DNA of 64,000 nucleotides from contig CAYONC010000006.1 in the NCBI GenBank assembly GCA_964405265.1, positions 1 to 64,000 on the forward strand. The letters are read 5' to 3'. Each line of letters starts with the position of its first letter. Position 1 is the stretch's first letter. Shown here one piece after another: positions 17,383-24,634 of the stretch. The notes beneath the pieces were generated by a model that was not told the DNA's origin, searched no databases, and saw only the letters and a list, made by a program, of their open reading frames with translations. A program made the position numbers and the translations under genes. This DNA is from Eshraghiella sp964405265. GTDB taxonomy: Bacteria > Bacillota > Clostridia > Lachnospirales > Lachnospiraceae.

Positions 17383-17411
17383 TTGATTTATACCGGTTAA
17401 AATTGTAAAAT
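17383..17411 (+). promoter_or_regulatory. Promoter-like element ahead of a candidate sRNA
   Basis: TTGATT (17383-17388), 17 bases, TAAAAT (17406-17411) on the plus strand, in a region with no plus-strand protein gene downstream for 1.5 kb. Confidence 0.45.
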
Positions 17412-17417
17412 GAAACA

Positions 17418-17534
17418 TGTAAGGAAGAGTTATTCCTGCATTAAACAGCCCTCTTATTTAGAGTTTTTTTAACTCTGAAATTAACCCACATATATCCTTA
17501 ACAGACAGATGCCTCCGGCATCTGTCTGTCTTTT
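17418..17534 (+). ncRNA. Candidate small noncoding RNA (about 117 nt)
   Basis: The 351-bp gap between copA and the diguanylate cyclase holds a plus-strand promoter-like element followed by three hairpins. These are AGGAA/TTCCT (17422-17437), TTTAGAGTT/AACTCTGAA (17457-17479) and a 13-bp GC-containing stem with a CTTTT tail (17501-17534). GAGTTA in the first loop can instead pair with TAACTC in the second stem, so two folds are possible. There is no open reading frame with a ribosome site. It resembles no RNA family I recognise (not 6S, SRP RNA or tmRNA). Confidence 0.4.
17501..17534 (+). terminator. Strong intrinsic terminator, plus strand
   Basis: ACAGACAGATGCC (17501-17513) and GGCATCTGTCTGT (17517-17529) form a perfect 13-bp stem with a 3-base loop, followed by CTTTT. 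No plus-strand protein gene precedes it closely, so it probably ends the candidate sRNA. Confidence 0.65.
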
Positions 17535-17558
17535 GCGGAAATATATATTCCAAAACAA

Positions 17559-17594
17559 AATGCGATACATACCGTTTCCGGGATGCATCGCATT
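17559..17594 (-). terminator. Terminator of the diguanylate cyclase gene
   Basis: AATGCGATACAT (17559-17570) pairs with ATGCATCGCATT (17583-17594) with one mismatch. On the minus strand it is followed by TTTTGTTTTG, about 10 bases after the stop codon region. It is nearly symmetric and could also stop plus-strand transcripts. Confidence 0.65.
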
Positions 17595-17603
17595 TTTCTT
17601 CAT

Positions 17604-18749
17604 TCAGATTGAAATCACGGTTGCAAGGCCATTCTTCATACGCCCGTAAATTCTGTTATCACATACTATACAGTTTCTTCCGTTATTCTTGGCGGCATAC
17701 AGTGCCTCGTCAACATTATCATACAATTCCTCAAATGAATTATACTCATCCGGTGTTATTACGGCTGCCCCCATGCTTACAGTCACATTTCCCGATACGC
17801 TTACACATGCGTGGGGTATCGCCAGGTCCCCCACGGCTTTTCTTATGTTCATTGCTGTATTAATAACTTCTTCACGCCTTTTGCAGTCTAAAACAACAAG
17901 AAATTCTTCTCCTCCTATCCTTGCAATTATCTCTGCATCACCTGCTGCCTTCTTTATTGCGGATGATATCATTTTAAGACATCTGTCACCTGCCGGATGT
18001 CCGAATTTATCATTATATTTCTTAAAGAAATCAATATCTATTTCTATTGCTCCGACCATCCTTCCGTCTCTCTCTGATGTGTTCCAGACATAAGACATTT
18101 TCTTGTCAACACCCCTCCTGTTCATCAGCGAGGTTAACGGATCCTTTTCAGAAGTAATTATCTTCGCCCTCAGCTTCATTGCAAGGTTCTCATGAGAAAC
18201 CGCATTATCGGAAATATATCTGCCAATCAGGAAAATACACACCGACATCAGAACCGTTTCAACAAAGCTTCTTCCCATTCCCACGGCAGAGGCAGCGGTA
18301 ACAACACACAGAAAAGCCGATAAACCGTGAAACAGATTTCTCTCCGTTGAAATATATACCGGAAGCATTACTCCATATACTGCTGCCACTCCATACATGA
18401 AAAGCGATCCTTCATACGCCAGTTCCATTCTTCCATTCAGTATAAGAAATATCTGTGTTATGTAAAAGTATACCCTGTAAAAAATTTTAAGTCTGTCCGT
18501 CTCATCTGCTGATATAAGAATAAATCCCATTACGGCAGAAGCCGCCTGAACTGCTTCCATGCATATCAGTAATATCCTTGCCGGCGTATTATGGATTCCG
18601 TACATTCCTGAAAAATAAATTATCAGAAGATATACCGGTACAGCAAGCGTCAGAAATACTGCTGATGCAAAAGCTCTCGACCAGTTCTTCCGGTCAAGTA
18701 TTTCCCTTAATTCCCTGTTACAGGAATGAAGCTCCTGTTCTCTTCCCAT
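17604..18749 (-). CDS. Membrane diguanylate cyclase (GGDEF domain)
   Basis: This 381-residue protein has about six N-terminal hydrophobic segments (roughly residues 20-190) and a C-terminal GGDEF domain predicted to make c-di-GMP. Seen: DPLTSLMNRRGVDKKM at the domain start, DIDFFKKYNDKFGHPAGDRCL, the active-site signature as RIGGEEF, and a complete C-terminal strand (YAAKNNGRN). The RxxD inhibitory site that normally precedes GGDEF is absent (the region reads KKAAGDAEIIARIGGEEF), so product inhibition through that site is unlikely. GGGAGG lies 8 bases before the ATG at 18749; the longer upstream frame is leader sequence. Confidence 0.88.
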   Translation of the reverse strand: MGREQELHSCNRELREILDRKNWSRAFASAVFLTLAVPVYLLIIYFSGMYGIHNTPARILLICMEAVQAASAVMGFILISADETDRLKIFYRVYFYITQIFLILNGRMELAYEGSLFMYGVAAVYGVMLPVYISTERNLFHGLSAFLCVVTAASAVGMGRSFVETVLMSVCIFLIGRYISDNAVSHENLAMKLRAKIITSEKDPLTSLMNRRGVDKKMSYVWNTSERDGRMVGAIEIDIDFFKKYNDKFGHPAGDRCLKMISSAIKKAAGDAEIIARIGGEEFLVVLDCKRREEVINTAMNIRKAVGDLAIPHACVSVSGNVTVSMGAAVITPDEYNSFEELYDNVDEALYAAKNNGRNCIVCDNRIYGRMKNGLATVISI

Positions 18750-18893
18750 GAAAATGCCTCCCATATCACAATATATAATAATTATAATACAACCGTATCC
18801 GTTATTCAACCATAATTTGTGTGTTTTCGACATTTTTATATGTCTGCAACACAATATATTGTGATTTATATCAAGTAACCTTTTTCACTGACT

Positions 18894-18922
18894 GCATATT
18901 ATATTACTATAATTCATATTAT
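18894..18922 (+). promoter_or_regulatory. Possible sporulation (SigE-like) or vegetative promoter of cotJABC
   Basis: GCATATT (18894-18900), 14 bases, CATATTAT (18915-18922) resembles the SigE pattern GHATANN-N14-CATACANT, but its start point would fall on the ribosome site. A vegetative alternative is TTCACT (18884-18889), 18 bases, TATAAT (18908-18913). Neither is compelling alone. Confidence 0.25.
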
Positions 18923-18936
18923 GAAAGGTTTTAATC

Positions 18937-19116
18937 ATGCCTGTATATAACACTCCATGCAATACCATGGTTAAAGAAGAGCCTCTTGCAATGGCTTTCG
19001 TAAAATGGCAGCCTGCCGGAAGCAGGACATATGACATCGAAAAATCTTTTATGCAGGGTACAATATATCCTGCACTCGACAAGCCTTTTCTTGGAAAAGG
19101 AGGATGCTGTAAATGA
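18937..19116 (+). CDS. cotJA: Spore coat protein CotJA
   Basis: This 59-residue protein is a small spore-coat polypeptide of the CotJ group. Seen: a Pro/Cys-rich start, the family core LAMAFVKWQ...FMQGTIYPALDKPFLG, and a C-terminal GGCCK. AAAGG lies 8 bases before the ATG. Its stop overlaps the cotJB start (ATGA). In Bacillus the cotJABC operon is made in the mother cell under SigE, and the proteins assemble in the inner coat. Confidence 0.88.
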   Translation: MPVYNTPCNTMVKEEPLAMAFVKWQPAGSRTYDIEKSFMQGTIYPALDKPFLGKGGCCK

Positions 19117-19379
19117 ATAAGCCCGTGCTGTGCCAACATGATCTGATGCGTAAAATCATGGAATATGGTTTTGCAATAACCGACTTATCCCTATATCTTG
19201 ACACTCATCCGGATGACAGGGATTCACTCTCCACTTATGCATCTTTAAGAGATACCTATAACGGTCTGTCAAACGAGTACGCCAGACGATTCGGACCGCT
19301 CACCTCAAATCAGGTAACCTCAGACAATTACTGGACCTGGATTTCTGAAGCCTGGCCATGGGAAGGAGGCTGTAAATAA
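19113..19379 (+). CDS. cotJB: Spore coat protein CotJB
   Basis: This 88-residue protein matches CotJB: MEYGFAITDLSLYLDTHPDD, a central helical stretch with Tyr and Arg, and the C-terminal WTWISEAWPWEGGCK, the usual W-rich CotJB ending. GGAGG precedes the start, and both ends overlap the neighbours (ATGA with cotJA, TAATG with cotJC). This indicates tight translational coupling. Confidence 0.9.
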   Translation: MNKPVLCQHDLMRKIMEYGFAITDLSLYLDTHPDDRDSLSTYASLRDTYNGLSNEYARRFGPLTSNQVTSDNYWTWISEAWPWEGGCK

Positions 19380-19978
19380 TGTGGTTTTATGAAAAAAGAC
19401 TGGAATTTCCCGTAAACATAAAAAATCCCGACCCCAATACCGCCGCACTGATTATAAGCCAGTACGGAGGACCGGATGGTGAAGCGGGTGCAAGTATGCG
19501 TTATCTTTCGCAAAGATATTCCACACCTGACAGACAGGTTGCCGGAGTGCTTACGGATATAGGTACTGAAGAACTTGCCCACCTTGAAATGATTGCCGCC
19601 ATGGTTCATCAGCTTACAAGAAATCTTACCGCAGAGCAGATAAAAAATTCAATTTTCGCACAATATTATGTTGACCATACCGTCGGCGTATGGCCTCAGG
19701 CTGCCGGGGGTGTTCCGTTTAATGCATGTGAATTTCAGGTAAAAGGTGATCCTATATGTGATCTTGTGGAAAACATGGCAGCAGAGCAAAAGGCACGTGT
19801 TGTATATGATAACCTTTTAAGAGTGATAAAAGACCCTGATGTGACAGAACCCCTGCGTTTCCTGAGAGAACGCGAAATAGTTCATTTTCAGCGTTTTGGC
19901 GAATCACTTGTTCTGACCCAGGATAAACTTAATGAGAAAAACATATATGCTTTCAACCCTGCATTCGACTGTAAATAA
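19379..19978 (+). CDS. cotJC: Spore coat protein CotJC (manganese-catalase-like)
   Basis: This 199-residue protein has the ferritin-like fold of non-haem manganese catalases. Seen: MWFYEKRLEFPVNI, AALIISQYGGPDGEAGASMRYL, the metal-ligand helix GTEELAHLEMIAAMVHQL, and a second Glu/His pair in RFLREREIVHFQRFGESL. Family members are structural coat proteins and may also detoxify peroxide. GGAGG lies upstream inside cotJB. A bidirectional terminator follows directly. Confidence 0.92.
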   Translation: MWFYEKRLEFPVNIKNPDPNTAALIISQYGGPDGEAGASMRYLSQRYSTPDRQVAGVLTDIGTEELAHLEMIAAMVHQLTRNLTAEQIKNSIFAQYYVDHTVGVWPQAAGGVPFNACEFQVKGDPICDLVENMAAEQKARVVYDNLLRVIKDPDVTEPLRFLREREIVHFQRFGESLVLTQDKLNEKNIYAFNPAFDCK

Positions 19979-19980
19979 AA

Positions 19981-20016
19981 AAAACAGGCTTTGAAATGTA
20001 ATTCAAGGCCTGTTTT
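19981..20016. terminator. Bidirectional terminator between cotJC and the subtilase gene
   Basis: AAAACAGGCTTTGAA (19981-19995) and TTCAAGGCCTGTTTT (20002-20016) form a 15-bp stem (one G-U) with A/T runs on both sides, so it can end both converging transcripts. Confidence 0.85.
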
Positions 20017-20020
20017 TTTC

Positions 20021-21676
20021 TCAGCTTCTTAAAACATCAAGTGCATTATAAAGATTTACCTTACCGTATCCCCATTCCCTGTTTGGATATGTAAGCCCTC
20101 TTATTCTTTCGCATCCGTTAATGGTAATATTTCTTATTTCATTGGTTCTTATATACGGTATGTTTCCCCTTACTATTCCGTATTCAAGCAGCAATGCTGC
20201 CATTCCGGCATAAAATGCGGCAGCAATGCTGGAACCGCTTCTGCTTGAATATCCGCTGTTTCCGATATTTGAAGGCACAAGTATATCCGCTCCCGGTGCT
20301 GCAAAATCCGGTTTTACGATACCATACCAGTTATTGCCTCTTCCGTTTTCAAGATAAAAAGCTTCATTTTTATAATCATATGCACTTACGGTAATACCCG
20401 CCGCAAGGTTACCCGGGTCCGTTATTGTCGTATATACATACGAAGATAAAAAAAATGTACCGTCTGACATAAACGAACGGTTCATTATCCACAAATCAAT
20501 CTCACCTTCATTTTCATAATTACAGTAAAAATTTAATATCCAGTTTCCCTCGGCAGGAGATTCAAATCTTATGGTTATTACGTTGGCTCCGGAAATTCCC
20601 TCATATCTCCCATAATAAATATATACACCGGTACCCTCAAATGGAAAATCTAATTTTACGGTTTCACCGAGTGACGGTACTCTGCTTACAATCTGTCCGC
20701 TCGGAGAAATCAGTTCTACCGTAAAAATATACGGAGCTTTTGACCAGCCGTTCAATGTAAATCCTTTTTCTCCCCTTCCGGTGCGTATTTCTGCCCTGAC
20801 AGGATTACCGTTATTCACATTTCCATGAAAATGAAGACGCTCGTTGCCTTCATTTCCGGACGGCAGCGTAATACAATATCCGCTCATTCCGGCAATATCG
20901 GCAATCATATTTCCCAACGGACTTGCACCCGAATGAGATCCCAGTGAAGTTCCCATACCGATTACAATCGAAACGGGAATTCCTTCACGTTCCGCATATT
21001 CACGGACAAAGTTCACGGCTCTCATTATATCGGTCTCTGAATATGCCGGTACGTCATCCCTTACAAGATAAAAATTTTTTAATCGTTTCTTAGCCTGCCT
21101 GACTTTTACAACAATGAGACCGGCTTCAGGAGCAACGCCTGAAAAAAAACCGGCAGAGTCTGCATTTCCGCATGCAATCCCTGCCATATAAGTTCCATGA
21201 CCCGTTTCATCACCCGGAATATCGGCTGAAGCTGAGGTCAGTCCGTTATTTATCATCTCCGTGTTGTATATACTGTCAGTCTCCTGATCCCACAGTACTT
21301 TTATTTTGGATGTATTATTGCTGTTAACAAAAGAAAGATGACGCCAGTTAATTCCGGTGTCAATTACCGCAACGCAGGTTCCTCCTCCGTTAAGTCCCAG
21401 CACGGGCTGCTGACGTATCTGAAGTATTCCGCTTTCGTTCACGGCGCCTATATCGGTAAGTCCATACAGCAGCGGAACGGTCGAATATCCGGAATTTCCG
21501 TATTCCGTCATACCTGCGGAATTATTTCTTATACTTGCTACAGCCCACTTTCCATCTATCGGAATTATATTATAATCCTCAAGGCTTTCAAGTGCTTTTC
21601 TTGCAAAAATGCCATCCCTGAATATAAATTCATCGTAATCGTCGGAATAAAGAGTATCCATACATTCTGAATCCAT
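20021..21676 (-). CDS. S8 subtilisin-family protease, Csp-like
   Basis: This 551-residue subtilase has no signal peptide. Seen: catalytic Asp in CVAVIDTGIN (D106), His in GDETGHGTYMAGIACG (H160), an oxyanion-hole Asn in PSGNEGN, and Ser in SGSSIAAAFYAGMAA (S483), so the triad is complete. About 150 residues of beta-rich sequence (roughly 285-425) are inserted before the Ser. This is the layout of the clostridial germination proteases of the Csp group (CspB jelly-roll insertion). The neighbouring cotJ operon fits a spore role, which remains inference. No strong ribosome site was found for the ATG at 21676; ATG at 21661 is an alternative. Confidence 0.82.
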   Translation of the reverse strand: MDSECMDTLYSDDYDEFIFRDGIFARKALESLEDYNIIPIDGKWAVASIRNNSAGMTEYGNSGYSTVPLLYGLTDIGAVNESGILQIRQQPVLGLNGGGTCVAVIDTGINWRHLSFVNSNNTSKIKVLWDQETDSIYNTEMINNGLTSASADIPGDETGHGTYMAGIACGNADSAGFFSGVAPEAGLIVVKVRQAKKRLKNFYLVRDDVPAYSETDIMRAVNFVREYAEREGIPVSIVIGMGTSLGSHSGASPLGNMIADIAGMSGYCITLPSGNEGNERLHFHGNVNNGNPVRAEIRTGRGEKGFTLNGWSKAPYIFTVELISPSGQIVSRVPSLGETVKLDFPFEGTGVYIYYGRYEGISGANVITIRFESPAEGNWILNFYCNYENEGEIDLWIMNRSFMSDGTFFLSSYVYTTITDPGNLAAGITVSAYDYKNEAFYLENGRGNNWYGIVKPDFAAPGADILVPSNIGNSGYSSRSGSSIAAAFYAGMAALLLEYGIVRGNIPYIRTNEIRNITINGCERIRGLTYPNREWGYGKVNLYNALDVLRS

Positions 21677-21712
21677 TTTTTATTCTATTCTATGATATAC
21701 GGAATCCTTATA

Positions 21713-23113
21713 TTACTCAGCTGTTCCGATTGAATGTTCCCTCATTCCTATAAGGGGTCCGCCCTTATTCTCAATATAATTTCTTGTAATCGTAACCTTT
21801 CCGATATTCCTGTCCTTAGGAATTTCATACATTATGTCAAGCATAAACTCTTCAATTATGGACCTCAAAGCCCTTGCACCCGTTTTTTTCTCCAATGCCC
21901 GGTCTGCAATGGCCTCATATGCGTCATCTTCAAAATCCAGACACACCTCATCAAGCTCAAGAAGCTTCTCATACTGCTTTACAATGGCATTTTTAGGTTC
22001 CTTAAGAATCCTTATAAGCATATCCCTTGTAAGCTCCTGTAATGAAAAAATAACGGGAAGCCTGCCTAAAAATTCCGGAATCATTCCAAACGTACGAAGG
22101 TCATCAAGGGTTACCTTTTCAAGAATTGAAGGGTCGTTGTCATATTTATCCTTAAGATCGGCCCTGAATCCTATTGATGCCTGTCTGTTCAGTCTTTCCC
22201 GTATGATGTCTGCAAGATCCGGAAAGGCTCCTCCGCATATAAAAAGAATGTTCCTTGTATTAACTGTTGTAAGCGGCACCATTGCATTCTTACTGCTTGC
22301 TCCGACCGGCACTTCAACATCCGCACCCTCAAGAATCCTTAAAAGCCCCTGCTGCACGGACTCACCGCTTACATCACGGCTTCTCGTTTCCTTTTTCTTG
22401 GCAATCTTATCTATTTCATCTATAAATACTATTCCCCGCTCTGCCCTTTCGACATCGTTATCTGCTGCCGCAAGGAGCTTGGAAATTACGCTTTCTATAT
22501 CATCACCTATGTATCCTGCCTCTGTAAGGGAAGTTGCATCCGTTATTGCAAGAGGTACGTCAAGTATCCTCGCAAGGGTCTGGACAAGATATGTCTTACC
22601 CGAACCGGTAGGTCCTATCATAAGCATATTGGATTTCTGAATTTCAACGGCATCGCCCCTCTCGCCTGCCGCAACACGCTTATAATGGTTATACACTGCA
22701 ACCGAAATCACTTTTTTAGCGTGCTCCTGCCCCACTACATACTCATCAAGCATTGCTTTGATTTCATGCGGTGCATGCAGCTTCCTTATGTCTGTTACAG
22801 TCTCTGTCTGATTACTCTTCTCTTTCTTTTTCTTAACCTTCTTCTGCGGAATGTCAGGTGTATCAAAAATATTCATAAAATGAATATTAGGAACTCCTGT
22901 CATCTTCACCATATTATCATATGCCGGAGAATTCATGGAATCAAAGGTCTTCTGCATACAGTCCTGACATATACATATACCATGCGGTAATTTGGTCATT
23001 TTACCTGCTTTGCTCTCAAGCCGGTGACAGAGATAGCATACATCCTCATAATTCGCGTCATTTTCATTCTTATCGTTGTCGTCAATTATATCGTTCATAT
23101 TTGCCTCACACAT
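21713..23113 (-). CDS. clpX: ClpX-like AAA+ unfoldase (divergent paralogue)
   Basis: This roughly 466-residue protein is predicted to be an ATP-dependent unfoldase subunit. Seen: an N-terminal zinc-binding Cys set (CYLC ... CICQDC), a Lys-rich linker (KKVKKKKEK), Walker A (GPTGSGKTYLVQTLA), pore loop GYIGDD, Walker B (IVFIDEIDKIAKK), the ClpP-docking IGF (ASIGFRAD), sensor 2 (KKTGARALRSI). It lacks the RKH loop of canonical ClpX: that region reads PVGASSKNAMVPLTTVNTRNI. No clpP, tig or lon is adjacent. ATG at 23113 (AAGGA site) and 23098 (GAGG site) are equally credible starts. It sits upstream of the Csp-like subtilase and may be a specialised, possibly sporulation-related, unfoldase. Confidence 0.85.
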   Translation of the reverse strand: MCEANMNDIIDDNDKNENDANYEDVCYLCHRLESKAGKMTKLPHGICICQDCMQKTFDSMNSPAYDNMVKMTGVPNIHFMNIFDTPDIPQKKVKKKKEKSNQTETVTDIRKLHAPHEIKAMLDEYVVGQEHAKKVISVAVYNHYKRVAAGERGDAVEIQKSNMLMIGPTGSGKTYLVQTLARILDVPLAITDATSLTEAGYIGDDIESVISKLLAAADNDVERAERGIVFIDEIDKIAKKKETRSRDVSGESVQQGLLRILEGADVEVPVGASSKNAMVPLTTVNTRNILFICGGAFPDLADIIRERLNRQASIGFRADLKDKYDNDPSILEKVTLDDLRTFGMIPEFLGRLPVIFSLQELTRDMLIRILKEPKNAIVKQYEKLLELDEVCLDFEDDAYEAIADRALEKKTGARALRSIIEEFMLDIMYEIPKDRNIGKVTITRNYIENKGGPLIGMREHSIGTAE

Positions 23114-23137
23114 TGTTATCCTTAAAATATATTGCAT

Positions 23138-23166
23138 ATATTATCACAAAATTTCCGACAGTTCAA
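23138..23166 (-). promoter_or_regulatory. Promoter of the clpX-like gene
   Basis: TTGAAC (23161-23166), 17 bases, TAATAT (23138-23143) with an upstream TGA giving an extended -10, on the minus strand. It lies directly after the htrA terminator. Confidence 0.6.
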
Positions 23167-23187
23167 CTGCTTTGATAAGACGAAAAA

Positions 23188-23209
23188 AGCGGCGGACACT
23201 GCCGCCGCT
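23188..23209 (-). terminator. Terminator of the htrA-like gene
   Basis: AGCGGCGG/CCGCCGCT form a GC-only-ended 8-bp stem with a 6-base loop, followed on the minus strand by TTTTTTCGTC. It lies about 27 bases after the protease stop codon. Confidence 0.85.
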
Positions 23210-23235
23210 GCCATGGATGAATACCTGCCGACGTA

Positions 23236-24516
23236 TCATGATTTCGGAGTAAGAACCAGTGTTGCCTGTTTCTTCTCGTATCTGCCGTCTGACATGTGAT
23301 AATACTCTATCTCTACCTCTTCGCCCACAGCATAATAACACATTTTTTCACTCAGCTCATTAAAGTCATACACTTCTTCACCGTCAAATGATATTATTAT
23401 GTCACCCTTTATAATACCTGCCTTGTCAGCGGCTGAGTCCTCAGCTACACTTCTGACCTGTATTCCGACCGGATATCCGTACATTTCGTTGATGTCTTCC
23501 GTTATGTTGACACCCGTAATTCCTATATATCCTCTGTCATCATCACTGTATTTTTCCCTGGTGGTCTGTAATGAAAGTTCCTCAATTATTTCCTTAACGG
23601 ATGAAATGGAAATCGCATATCCCATTCCTTCAACTCCGGTAGTACTCATTTTAACCGAGTTAATGCCTATTACTTCTCCGTATGCATTAAATAATGCACC
23701 TCCGCTGTTACCGGGATTAATTGCCGCATCTGTCTGGATAAGCGAGCTGTACTCAACCTTATCCACCGTTACCGTTCTGTCAAGTGCACTGATACATCCG
23801 GTTGTAACTGAAATGCCGTATCCCATCGAATTACCGACGGCAATGGCTGCATTTCCAACCTTAATTTCAGAAGTCTCACCAAGCTTTGCTGTTGAATATA
23901 CGGCCTCTGACGGTATGTCATTGAGTTTTACGGCTATAACCGCAAGATCCTTGTTGCTTTTCATCCCCTTGACTATGGCATTGGCACTGCTTCCGTCATA
24001 AAATGTAACGGCAAGGCTGTCAACATCCTCTACCACATGTGCGTTGGTAACAACAAGCAGCTCCGTTTCATTGGTTCCTATAATTATTCCTGAACCGCTT
24101 ACCGTTGACTGATATGTCTGTCCTCCGAATATGCCGTAACCGTATGACGTATTATACGTTCCGTTAATTGCAACCACTGAGCTTATTACGCTGTCCACTA
24201 TTTCTGAAACATCCATTACCGTATATGATATTTCTTTTTTTACATCATCAGCCGATACCTGCAGTCCGCCCTGCTGGATGACAACAGGCTCTGTTGCTTC
24301 CTTCTGTTCCACCTTAACGGGAAAAATATTGTAACCTGCATACGTCAGTCCGTAACATACTGCTCCTCCGATTGCTCCGAACAGTACTGCTCCTGCAACA
24401 AATCCCGCCGCCTTTTTAAAGAAGCTTTTTCTTCCTTTTTTTCTCTTATTATTTACGACTGGCTCCTCCGGTGACATGTATGAAGCATATGGATCAAAAT
24501 TTTCATCAGAATTCAT
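23236..24516 (-). CDS. HtrA/DegP-like serine protease with PDZ domain
   Basis: This 426-residue membrane-anchored protease is predicted for envelope protein quality control. Seen: a cytoplasmic N-terminus with a basic patch (NKRKKGRKSFFKK), one transmembrane helix (about 37-60), a trypsin-like S1C domain with triad H160 (VVTNAHVVED), D190 (NKDLAVIAV) and S271 (INPGNSGGALFN), and a C-terminal PDZ domain (GYIGITGVNI...GIIKGDIIISFDGEEV) of about 90 residues. One PDZ domain and an N-terminal anchor are usual for Firmicutes HtrA. A GGG-rich site precedes the ATG. The gene is monocistronic, with its own terminator. Confidence 0.92.
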   Translation of the reverse strand: MNSDENFDPYASYMSPEEPVVNNKRKKGRKSFFKKAAGFVAGAVLFGAIGGAVCYGLTYAGYNIFPVKVEQKEATEPVVIQQGGLQVSADDVKKEISYTVMDVSEIVDSVISSVVAINGTYNTSYGYGIFGGQTYQSTVSGSGIIIGTNETELLVVTNAHVVEDVDSLAVTFYDGSSANAIVKGMKSNKDLAVIAVKLNDIPSEAVYSTAKLGETSEIKVGNAAIAVGNSMGYGISVTTGCISALDRTVTVDKVEYSSLIQTDAAINPGNSGGALFNAYGEVIGINSVKMSTTGVEGMGYAISISSVKEIIEELSLQTTREKYSDDDRGYIGITGVNITEDINEMYGYPVGIQVRSVAEDSAADKAGIIKGDIIISFDGEEVYDFNELSEKMCYYAVGEEVEIEYYHMSDGRYEKKQATLVLTPKS

Positions 24517-24595
24517 AATAACACATTCCCTTCTGTATATTTTATGTACTCAGTATAATTTTAATATGTGTTGTTTCTGTGTTTAAAATAGTAAA

Positions 24596-24624
24596 AAGTG
24601 GTGAATTTATATCATTCACCACTT
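24596..24624 (-). terminator. Terminator of the phosphohexomutase gene
   Basis: AAGTGGTGAA (24596-24605) pairs with TTCACCACTT (24615-24624), 9-base loop, followed on the minus strand by TTTTTACTATTTT just after the phosphohexomutase stop. Confidence 0.85.
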
Positions 24625-24634
24625 ATCTGTCATT

